From Candidatus Delongbacteria bacterium (lineage in GTDB: Bacteria; Delongbacteria; UBA4055): 8,277 nucleotides of DNA. How positions within the stretch are numbered: position 1 is the stretch's first letter; each line of letters begins with the position of its first letter. The stretch spans positions 1-8,277 of the forward strand of contig JAQICF010000061.1 in assembly GCA_027858795.1 (NCBI GenBank), read 5' to 3'. Under the pieces are notes generated by a model. It was not told where the DNA came from. It searched no databases and saw only the letters and a program-made list of their open reading frames with translations. This document shows positions 1-5,733 of the stretch, piece by piece. Position numbers and translations under genes: made by a program.

Positions 1-434
1 TTTTCAACTCTTAATGTTTTTAATAAAATTTTATGCACTTCTTTAATTAAACGATTAGATAAAGGAAGTTTCTTTAGTAACAAGATTGCTGTATTTGTTG
101 CTTCGATGTATTGATGAACCTCTTGCCAATCGTCCCTCTTTTCGGGAGATAACTCTTCTTCTTTCATCACTGCTTCGTTAATTTCAGTTTTAGTTCCTTC
201 AATTTTACTAGAAGTATTTGCCTCTTTAACGATATGCATTTTAATAAATAGATCAATATTTGGTACCAGATAAGAAAATGCGTTTATTTCTCCTAGTTTT
301 CGATTAGCCTCTTCCAATAAAATATCAATTTCAGAGCTATCCCAATTCCAATCTTTATCAATTACATTAGGTAAGAATGCTTTGTATTTATACTCTTTTG
401 TATAAGTCCCAGATTTAAATTCTTCTAATTTCAT
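1..434 (-). CDS. Fic family protein, N-terminal part (cut by window edge)
   Basis: The open frame runs from an ATG at 434 down to the window edge, giving 144 codons; the C-terminal part, including the catalytic HPFxxGNGR-type motif, lies outside. The visible part matches the Fic_N region: a start like MKLEEFKSGTY, then an alpha-helical stretch and SSKIEGT at residues 75-81. S75-x-x-x-E79-G80 fits the (S/T)xxxE(G/N) inhibitory motif, whose glutamate blocks the ATP gamma-phosphate site in autoinhibited Fic enzymes. Family knowledge: Fic proteins mostly transfer AMP from ATP to hydroxyl groups of target proteins; members with this N-terminus are class II (inhibitory helix in the same chain, before the Fic core) and often end in a winged-helix domain. 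The start is supported by AAGG at 444-441 and by the repeat array ending just upstream. Because the active site is not visible, activity cannot be judged. The reading direction matches the operon to its right, but a 292-bp gap and its own upstream sites argue for a separate transcript. Confidence 0.88.
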   Translation of the reverse strand, partial: MKLEEFKSGTYTKEYKYKAFLPNVIDKDWNWDSSEIDILLEEANRKLGEINAFSYLVPNIDLFIKMHIVKEANTSSKIEGTKTEINEAVMKEEELSPEKRDDWQEVHQYIEATNTAILLLKKLPLSNRLIKEVHKILLKTLRVE

Positions 435-443
435 AAAACACCT

Positions 444-563
444 TATTGTCAATTAAATAGATATTTGACAATATAAACCATCTCATTGTCAATAACAACA
501 TATTTTTACAATATGGATTGCTGTATTGTCATTATTTGCGATATTTTACAATATGGGCATATT
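444..563. repeat. Three phased 40-bp repeats with paired inverted half-sites (putative operator array)
   Basis: Three adjacent 40-bp units start at 444, 484 and 524. Each begins with (T/C)ATTGTCA (444, 484, 524) and carries TTT(G/T)ACAATAT (464-474, 504-514, 544-554). These two cores are reverse complements of each other over ATTGT/ACAAT, so every unit is an inverted pair; unit 1 is a perfect 9-bp pair, TATTGTCAA (444-452) with TTGACAATA (465-473). Half-site centres alternate 24 and 16 bp apart, so successive dyad centres fall exactly 20 bp apart, close to two DNA turns. The bases between the cores have diverged, most clearly in unit 2, while the cores and the spacing are kept. This looks like selection for protein binding rather than a recent duplication. 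The array begins 10 bp upstream of the fic start codon. Its role as an operator is inference. Confidence 0.8.
470..498 (-). promoter_or_regulatory. Candidate fic promoter inside the repeat array
   Basis: On the minus strand, TTGTTA (498-493) and TATATT (475-470) are separated by 17 bp. They match the sigma70 consensus at 4 of 6 and 5 of 6 positions. Transcription would begin near 463, giving a leader of about 30 nt that includes AAGG before the ATG at 434. The -10 box overlaps half-sites of units 1 and 2, so bound protein would block RNA polymerase. A TTGACA at 492-487 is a perfect -35 hexamer but has no good -10 at the right distance. AT-rich DNA gives many chance matches, so this is tentative. 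Confidence 0.35.
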
Positions 564-726
564 TACATCTTTTTTGTGATGTTCTAGAAATACAATGCAG
601 TACATAAATATATATTTTATATAGGTTTGCCTATTTCAAGTACTGTTTATAGTCTTTCTTACTTTATCTTCGTATTTATTTCTGATCAACTTTTTTAGGT
701 CTGAAAATAACATATTCCTTATTTTA
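564..726. other. Intergenic remainder with no recognised feature
   Basis: Between the repeat array and the stop codon of the last operon gene there is no convincing reading frame on either strand and no RNA gene that I recognise. Two small inverted repeats occur: ACATC/GATGT (565-569 with 578-582) and an all-AT pair AAAATAA/TTATTTT (704-710 with 719-725), which begins 1 bp after the stop codon of the 727-1446 gene. The latter could weakly serve as the operon's transcription end, but it lacks a GC stem and a clear following U-run. Confidence 0.5.
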
Positions 727-1446
727 TCACTTAACCCCAATATATAATCCCCGATCTTTCATCAAACCATTCTTCAGAAATTTTGATCGCAGTCCTGATC
801 TTTTCATGATGTTCAAAAATCTGGTTTTATCAAACATTCCCATAAGATGTCTATCTACAAAGTGAGTCACTTCCTTATCCCGTTCAGCTATTAGATAATG
901 CATATCAAGCACGGATAAATTCCCCCGTATTTTTGAAACAGATGCTCTTGATATCTTGATATTGTTATCCTCATAAACTGAAATATGTGGAGAACCGATA
1001 TTGAAATCTTCTTTTGAGAACCAAGGTTCAATTATCAATACACCACCTAATTTTAGATGTTTAGAAAAACAAGTTATAGCTTTCTTCAAATTCGAATAAG
1101 TTTTCACATATCCGATTGAACTGAAAAGGCAAACGATAATATCATACTTTTTCTTTAGGTCGAAATCTGTCATATCAGCTTTAATCAACTTAATCTTCGG
1201 AAGTTTCGCTTTAGCAATATCTAAAGATCCCTGATTTAAATCAAAACCAGAGCATTTGTACTTATCCTGAAGATGAACAAGGTGATTACCTGTTCCACAA
1301 GCAGCTTCAAGAAGATCGCTATTTTTCGATAGTTTGTACTTTTCGATAAGTTTGATCAAAGTAGCAGTTTCTTTTTCATAATCTTTCCAAGTGTAGATAA
1401 GATCATAATATTTAGCTAAATCTTTGTATAGTAGCTGATGTTTCAT
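727..1446 (-). CDS. Class I SAM-dependent methyltransferase, DesVI/TylM1-like
   Basis: This 239-residue protein is a stand-alone Rossmann-fold methyltransferase that uses S-adenosylmethionine. Motif I is LEAACGTGNH (46-55), the acidic residue ending strand 2 is D69 (GFDLN), motif II is ADMTDF (90-95), and there is a LFSSIGYVKT segment followed by LGGVLIIEPWF. From memory, these segments, the later HFVDRHL and the C-terminal GLYIGVK line up well with the DesVI and TylM1 N,N-dimethyltransferases, which methylate dTDP-amino sugars in macrolide pathways. That supports the family but not the substrate, since relatives occur widely outside antibiotic clusters. It is the last gene of the purA operon. 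Its ATG overlaps the upstream stop as ATGA, and AAAGGAG lies 10 nt before it inside the preceding gene, so translational coupling is likely. Length and motifs are complete. Confidence 0.88.
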   Translation of the reverse strand: MKHQLLYKDLAKYYDLIYTWKDYEKETATLIKLIEKYKLSKNSDLLEAACGTGNHLVHLQDKYKCSGFDLNQGSLDIAKAKLPKIKLIKADMTDFDLKKKYDIIVCLFSSIGYVKTYSNLKKAITCFSKHLKLGGVLIIEPWFSKEDFNIGSPHISVYEDNNIKISRASVSKIRGNLSVLDMHYLIAERDKEVTHFVDRHLMGMFDKTRFLNIMKRSGLRSKFLKNGLMKDRGLYIGVK

Positions 1447-2243
1447 TTCTTATTCACTCCTTTATATAACAAATGACTTGCAGCATTCACAGCATATTGA
1501 TCTTTGCAGAACCTATAATTCAGTTCAGCGATCTTATCAAAATATTCTTTATCGAGTTCCTGTAAATTCTCTTCGATAAGATCTGCCAATCCTTCCGATG
1601 CTATTACCTGTCCCTCAGTGAATCCGTACTCATCCATGAAATCTAAGATATTCTCTGAATTTTCACAGTAAGTATTATCAGTGAATATATCACCATCAGA
1701 ATACTTTTTTATTCCTGTATCAATAACATGTTGAAGATTATCATAATACTTATCTATATCTTCAGGCATTGCTTTGAGGATGTATTTAAAAAATGCACAT
1801 TTGCTTAAGTGAGCAGTAAATAAAGTGCCACCCTTTTTCAAAACTCTTTTTATCTCGTTTATGCACTGTATTCTCTGTGCTTCTTCCTTGATATGGTAAA
1901 ATGGTCCCATTGCAAGTACAACATCGAAAGAATCGTCATTAATCGATGAAATATCAATAGCATTCCCCAATTCCATTCTATAGATGTTTACTCTCTCTTC
2001 TCTGCAAAGCCTATGTGCCTCTTCCAAATTTATCGATGAAAGATCTATCAAAGTAAGCTCATGTCCTTCTTTAGTAAGTGCCACAGAATATCTGCCGACT
2101 CCCCCACCAAGGTCAAGTATCCTTAAATTCTTCCCTGGCAAATGTTCTTTTATATACCTTAAGTTTATATGAAATTCCATCCTGTGACGGATCAGGCGGT
2201 CATATTCACCGTAGTTCTCATATATTTCTTTAACTTTGTTCAT
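1443..2243 (-). CDS. Class I SAM-dependent methyltransferase, substrate unknown
   Basis: The product is about 266 residues from the ATG at 2243 (MNKVKEIYENYG). Motif I is ILDLGGGVGRYS (42-53), D67 in LIDLS is the probable ribose-binding acidic residue, a motif II/III-like DDSFDVVLAMGPFYHI follows, and VLKKGGTLFTAHLSK marks strand 5. This is the Methyltransf_11/25 type common in Firmicutes and usually annotated only as a class I methyltransferase. The C-terminal third (roughly 150-266) is helical and probably forms the substrate cap. A longer frame opens at a TTG at 2273, but the ATG is preferred: AGGAAC sits just upstream of it, the fold starts normally there, and the overlap with the MFS gene shrinks to 14 bp. 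It is unrelated to its downstream neighbour except in fold, so the operon carries two different methyl-transfer activities. The substrate cannot be inferred. Confidence 0.85.
   Translation of the reverse strand: MNKVKEIYENYGEYDRLIRHRMEFHINLRYIKEHLPGKNLRILDLGGGVGRYSVALTKEGHELTLIDLSSINLEEAHRLCREERVNIYRMELGNAIDISSINDDSFDVVLAMGPFYHIKEEAQRIQCINEIKRVLKKGGTLFTAHLSKCAFFKYILKAMPEDIDKYYDNLQHVIDTGIKKYSDGDIFTDNTYCENSENILDFMDEYGFTEGQVIASEGLADLIEENLQELDKEYFDKIAELNYRFCKDQYAVNAASHLLYKGVNKK
1457..1463 (-). promoter_or_regulatory. Strong ribosome binding site for the 727-1446 methyltransferase
   Basis: AAAGGAG on the minus strand lies inside the last codons of the upstream methyltransferase, 10 nt before the ATG at 1446. 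It supports that start and shows re-initiation is possible despite the ATGA overlap. Confidence 0.7.
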
Positions 2244-3399
2244 TGAAGTTCCTGTTTTTAATAAAAAATGCAATCCATAAAATACTTCCTGAAGCTACAA
2301 TTATCAAGCTTATATATAGAAAAGTCGCATTCATGCCATTGATATCAGAATAGAATCCAATCATTGGCGCAAGAATTGAAAATACTAGTCTTCCGAAAAG
2401 ATTATTGATCGAAAGTACTGTCGCCCGGCTTTTTGAATCAATACGACTGTTTAAAGCTGAATTCATTATAGGCATATATAATCCACCTACAATATAGAAT
2501 GGAATAATAAATAATAATTTGATATAACCTTCAAAATAATATATTCCTGTATAACCTAAGGCGATCAGAAATATCATTAAAGCAATAGAACCTGAAATTT
2601 TGATTTTATCGGTAATTAAAGCAGAATATCTTGCAGAGATGAATGCCACTAATTTGAAAACTGCGAACACTACTCCGAAAGCAATAATCGGAACAGCTTC
2701 TGCTTTTAATAACGGCTGGACATACCAGAAACCGATTATCATAAAAGCAAATATCAAAGCACTGACGCCGAGGATATACCACAATTTTTTTGTATGCCTT
2801 AAAGCAGAAGACCAGATTTTTGGTTTTTTATTTATAGTGTGATCTGGAGAAGGTTCTATTAACTTATATGCTACTATTATAGCGACCAAAATAAAAAAAC
2901 TTCTAAAAGCATAGGTTGCTCTTAAACTGTAAGACGCAATAATTCCGCCTGTAACAACTCCGAAGAATTCACCAAAATGGTGTAATGACTGGAATTTAGC
3001 TTCAGCTTTTGGATAATCTTCAGTACGGTTGATACCTTTAAATGTTTCGTAAAGGATCGCTGAATCTGAACCTGAAATGAAAGTAACTCCGATACCGAGA
3101 AAGATTTCACCTATGAGAAATCCGGTAAATCCAAATGAAATTCCTATTATCGTAAATCCGGTTAAAGATATAATTAGTCCGTATAGCAAGGATCTCTTTC
3201 GTCCGAATTTATCAGAGATATATCCAGTGGGGATTTCAAATACAGCTATCATTATTGAACTTACAGCCTGGATCAGAAACAGATCCTTCATTGTAAGACC
3301 GTACTTAAAATAATATATAGCTACGATGGGGACTGGGAACATTAACCATCGACATATCTGAATTATGTAGAGCTTATTTATGTTTGAATTTAAGGTCAT
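2230..3399 (-). CDS. Major facilitator superfamily transporter (12 TM, exporter-like)
   Basis: This 389-residue polytopic inner-membrane protein has hydrophobic segments consistent with about 12 helices, split by a cytoplasmic loop near 185-205. The signature MFS motif A is clear between helices 2 and 3: G59-YIS-D63-KFGRKR (59-69). FEIPTG just before it and SRATVLSINNLFGR (324-337) in the second half are typical of drug:H+ antiporter-type (DHA1) members. Family knowledge predicts proton-coupled export of a small molecule; the substrate is unknown. The ATG lies 17 bp after the purA stop and no good Shine-Dalgarno precedes it, so translation may depend on ribosomes leaving purA. Its end overlaps the next methyltransferase by 14 bp. 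The placement suggests that it moves a purine-linked or methylated compound, which is inference. Length and ends look intact. Confidence 0.88.
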   Translation of the reverse strand: MTLNSNINKLYIIQICRWLMFPVPIVAIYYFKYGLTMKDLFLIQAVSSIMIAVFEIPTGYISDKFGRKRSLLYGLIISLTGFTIIGISFGFTGFLIGEIFLGIGVTFISGSDSAILYETFKGINRTEDYPKAEAKFQSLHHFGEFFGVVTGGIIASYSLRATYAFRSFFILVAIIVAYKLIEPSPDHTINKKPKIWSSALRHTKKLWYILGVSALIFAFMIIGFWYVQPLLKAEAVPIIAFGVVFAVFKLVAFISARYSALITDKIKISGSIALMIFLIALGYTGIYYFEGYIKLLFIIPFYIVGGLYMPIMNSALNSRIDSKSRATVLSINNLFGRLVFSILAPMIGFYSDINGMNATFLYISLIIVASGSILWIAFFIKNRNFNEQS

Positions 3400-3416
3400 A
3401 GTTCTGAGATGATAAT

Positions 3417-4694
3417 CTATTTATAAATGATGGCATCCCGATCAGGACCTACTGAAATATATTTTACAGGATAACCAAGTTGAGATTCAATAAATGAGAC
3501 ATATTCCTTTGCTTCTATAGGCAGGTCATCATACTTTCTTACAGCTGATATATTTCGATTCCATCCTTTTAGTTTTTTTATAACAGGTGTTGCTTTATTC
3601 AAGATACAAGATCCTGGAAAATCATTTATAATCTGACCATCAACACTATAAGCAACACATACAGGAATTTCCTCTAAATAACCAAGTACATCAAGCAAAG
3701 TTAAAGCAACTTCATTCGTTCCTTGGATCATACAACCGTATTTTGTAGCGACAACATCGAACCATCCGACCCTTCTTGCTCTACCTGTTGTTGCACCGTA
3801 TTCACCACAGTCACCACCGAGTTCTCTAAGTTCGTCAGCTTCAGAGTCAAAGATCTCAGAAACAAAAGTTCCTGCACCAACACAAGTGGAATATGCTTTG
3901 ACAACTGTGACAACTTTTTCAATTCTACATGCAGGAATTCCTGCTCCTACAGAAGCGAATCCTGACAAGGTAGAAGAGGAAGTTGTAAAAGGATAAATAC
4001 CATGATCAGGATCTTTTAATGCTCCTAGCTGAGCTTCCATCAAGATGGTCTTGTTGTTCTCCAAAGCAAAATTCAATTCTTTCGAAGTGTCAGTTATAAA
4101 TGGAGCAATTTTCATTCTCAGATCATAAAGATAATCATAAATTTCTTCAGCTATTAACAGTGGTTTATTATAATATCTTTCAAGTAAAATATTTTTTTTC
4201 GCTATATTTGTTTTTATTTTTTTAAGTAAAGTTTTTTCTTCGAAAAGATCTGAGATGCGAATTCCAATTTTATAGTATTTATCTGCATAAAACGGAGCAA
4301 TTCCAGATTCCGTTGACCCAAACTTTTCCTCACCTAATTTTTCCTCTTCGTACTTATCCAGAAGAATATGATGAGGTAGAACCAGTTGAATTTTATCAGA
4401 AATGATGATCTTAGGTTTTGGTACACCTCTATCCAGCAAGTCATTGAATTCATCAAGAAAAGCTTCAATGTTCAATGCCACTCCGGTTCCAAGTACATTA
4501 ATGCATTTTTTATAAAACACACCTGAAGGCAGAAGATGAAGTTGGAATTTTCCGAATGAGTTAATTATGGTATGTCCAGCATTATTTCCGCCTTGAAACC
4601 GTACTACATAATCAGCTTCTTTTGCTAATAGATCGGTCATTTTGCCTTTACCTTCATCTCCCCAGTTTCCTCCAACTATTGCTGTGACTGACAT
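3417..4694 (-). CDS. purA: Adenylosuccinate synthetase
   Basis: This cytoplasmic enzyme makes adenylosuccinate from IMP, aspartate and GTP, the first committed step from IMP to AMP. The 425 residues match the usual length. Visible hallmarks are the P-loop region GGNWGDEGKGK (8-18) with catalytic D13, GGNNAGHT (35-42) with catalytic H41, GSTESGIAPFYADKY (126-140), DPDHGIYPFTTSSS (228-241), TTGRARRVGWFD (302-313) and GPDRDAI near the end. Some positions differ from the E. coli type: N10 instead of Q; EAQLGALKD where E. coli has an EGAQG motif; and LTLLD (331-335) instead of LTKLD at the guanine-recognition site, keeping D335 but losing the lysine. I recall these as features of a clostridial-type subgroup, so the enzyme is probably active. 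AGGAGA lies about 7 nt before the ATG. It is the first gene of the operon and is transcribed divergently from a LysR regulator. I cannot tell whether it is the sole purA or a second copy. Confidence 0.95.
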   Translation of the reverse strand: MSVTAIVGGNWGDEGKGKMTDLLAKEADYVVRFQGGNNAGHTIINSFGKFQLHLLPSGVFYKKCINVLGTGVALNIEAFLDEFNDLLDRGVPKPKIIISDKIQLVLPHHILLDKYEEEKLGEEKFGSTESGIAPFYADKYYKIGIRISDLFEEKTLLKKIKTNIAKKNILLERYYNKPLLIAEEIYDYLYDLRMKIAPFITDTSKELNFALENNKTILMEAQLGALKDPDHGIYPFTTSSSTLSGFASVGAGIPACRIEKVVTVVKAYSTCVGAGTFVSEIFDSEADELRELGGDCGEYGATTGRARRVGWFDVVATKYGCMIQGTNEVALTLLDVLGYLEEIPVCVAYSVDGQIINDFPGSCILNKATPVIKKLKGWNRNISAVRKYDDLPIEAKEYVSFIESQLGYPVKYISVGPDRDAIIYK

Positions 4695-4748
4695 AATGTA
4701 TTCTCCTAAATTTAATTAAAATTCAAAATACTTTCACTGTTACGATCC

Positions 4749-4777
4749 AATATAATGCAATTAATAATATAAGTAAA
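4749..4777 (-). promoter_or_regulatory. Candidate purA operon promoter
   Basis: On the minus strand, TTTACT (4777-4772) and TATATT (4754-4749) lie 17 bp apart, matching consensus at 4 of 6 and 5 of 6 positions. This would give a leader of about 48 nt before the purA ATG. The -35 box lies within the small palindrome at 4772-4783. Another TATAAT on this strand (4793-4788) has no matching -35. Tentative. Confidence 0.35.
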
Positions 4778-4783
4778 ATTACT
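4772..4783. promoter_or_regulatory. Small palindrome AGTAAAATTACT, possible LysR-family binding site
   Basis: AGTAA and TTACT form a perfect inverted repeat with a 2-bp centre, flanked by AT-rich sequence in the purA-lysR divergent region. It overlaps the candidate purA -35 box and lies just upstream of the lysR promoter. LysR proteins usually bind dyads near the shared promoter, often of the T-N11-A form, which this site does not fit cleanly. Its function is inferred only from position. Confidence 0.25.
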
Positions 4784-4794
4784 ATTAATTATAC

Positions 4795-4823
4795 TTGATA
4801 TAAGGTGTGCTTATGTGTATAAT
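4795..4823 (+). promoter_or_regulatory. Promoter of the LysR-family gene
   Basis: TTGATA (4795-4800) and a perfect TATAAT (4818-4823) are separated by exactly 17 bp, a near-consensus sigma70/sigmaA promoter pointing at the LysR gene. Transcription would begin near 4830, which would put the Shine-Dalgarno (4831-4838) almost at the very 5' end of the message, so the true start may lie a few bases earlier. Confidence 0.6.
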
Positions 4824-4830
4824 GTTTTAA

Positions 4831-4838
4831 AAGGAGGT
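4831..4838 (+). promoter_or_regulatory. Ribosome binding site AAGGAGGT
   Basis: This is a full-length match to the anti-Shine-Dalgarno complement, 5 nt before the ATG at 4844. It fixes the LysR start and shows that the organism uses canonical Shine-Dalgarno initiation. Confidence 0.85.
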
Positions 4839-4843
4839 AGTTA

Positions 4844-5731
4844 ATGAATATAAATTTTGAATTGTATAAAGTTTTCTATCAAATTGCTAAGGAAGGAAAA
4901 ATATCTGCTGCATCAAAAAAACTGTTTGTAACTCAGCCTGCAGTTAGTCAATCGATAAAACAACTGGAAGAAAGGTTAGGGGGAAAACTATTTTTCAGAA
5001 CACCCAAAGGAATGAAGTTAACAGTTGAAGGAAAAATGTTATTCAGCTATATCGAAAAAGCTTATGACCTTATAAAAACAGGTGAAATGAAATTTGAAGA
5101 AATGAATACTTTAGAATACGGAGAGATAAATATTGGAGCAAGTGATACTTTATGTTCTCATTATTTACTACCGTACCTGGAAGAATTTCATAAAAAATTC
5201 CCGAAAATTAAAATTAAAATAACAAACAGAACTACTTACGAGATCATAAATTTATTAAAGAATGGAAGCGTCGATCTTGGAGTACTGAACATGCCTGTTG
5301 AAGATGACAATCAACTGAATATTACTGAATCTTTAACTATTGAAGACTGTTTTATTTACGGAAAGAAATATTCTTCTTTTTTTAAGGATAAAGTATCTCT
5401 GAAAAAGTTAAACCGATTTCCAATAATTCTTTTAGAAAAAGGCAGCAGTACAAGAAATTTTATTGATAATATATTTATAGACAAAAAATTAAAACTTGAA
5501 CCCGAAATTGAGCTTGGAAGTAACGATCTGCTGGTTAAATTTGCAAAGATCGGTTTAGGGATCTCATTTGTAAGCAAGAGTTCAATAAAAAATGAGCTGA
5601 ATGACGGTGATATCTTTGAAGTGAAACTAAAAGAAAAAATCCCTAAAAGAAAAATTGGAATCGCTACTCTGAAAGGAGTCTTTTTATCTCCTGCAGGTCA
5701 GGAGTTTCTTGCATTTTTACAGGGAGTGTGA
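4844..5731 (+). CDS. LysR-family transcriptional regulator
   Basis: This 295-residue cytoplasmic DNA-binding protein has the standard LysR length. The N-terminal winged helix-turn-helix covers about residues 1-60: ISAASKKLFVTQPAVSQSIKQLEERLG includes the recognition helix, and LFFRTPKGMKLTVEG is the wing. A linker helix follows (about 62-88), then the periplasmic-binding-protein-like effector domain from about 93 (GEINIGASDT), with LLPYLEEFHKKFP and GSVDLGVLNMP as typical pieces. The effector is unknown. The gene is divergent from purA across 149 bp, the classic arrangement in which a LysR protein controls the neighbouring operon and itself. Purine-pathway control is therefore plausible but is inference. 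It has its own near-consensus promoter and a strong ribosome site. Its stop lies 2 bp from the stop of the convergent HIT gene. Confidence 0.93.
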   Translation: MNINFELYKVFYQIAKEGKISAASKKLFVTQPAVSQSIKQLEERLGGKLFFRTPKGMKLTVEGKMLFSYIEKAYDLIKTGEMKFEEMNTLEYGEINIGASDTLCSHYLLPYLEEFHKKFPKIKIKITNRTTYEIINLLKNGSVDLGVLNMPVEDDNQLNITESLTIEDCFIYGKKYSSFFKDKVSLKKLNRFPIILLEKGSSTRNFIDNIFIDKKLKLEPEIELGSNDLLVKFAKIGLGISFVSKSSIKNELNDGDIFEVKLKEKIPKRKIGIATLKGVFLSPAGQEFLAFLQGV

Positions 5732-5733
5732 CT

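Noticed and set aside
444..563. CRISPR array
   Set aside because: Only three units, the conserved parts are short split cores of 7-11 bp, the spacers are not uniform unique inserts, and no cas genes are present; phased operators fit better.
444..563. Replication iterons
   Set aside because: The spacing is iteron-like, but half-sites alternate in orientation, the array covers a promoter immediately before fic, and no replication gene is visible.
704..725. Terminator for the purA operon from AAAATAA/TTATTTT
   Set aside because: The stem is entirely A-T, the loop is 8 nt and no continuous U-run follows on the minus strand; too weak to list as a terminator.
1984..2172. Plus-strand open frame of 62 codons, and similar short frames opposite the large genes
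   Set aside because: They lie wholly inside well-supported genes on the other strand, lack ribosome sites and resemble no protein family.
3417..4694. PurZ-type synthetase of 2-aminoadenine (Z-genome) phages
   Set aside because: PurZ enzymes replace the catalytic Asp13, but here D13 is present in NWGDEGKGK, length and motifs are those of cellular PurA, and no phage genes are near.
5688..5710. Hairpin CTCCTG-CAGGT-CAGGAG followed by TTTCTT as a terminator of lysR
   Set aside because: It lies inside the lysR coding region before the stop codon, encodes the conserved SPAGQEF tail, has only a 6-bp stem and an interrupted T-run; probably chance.
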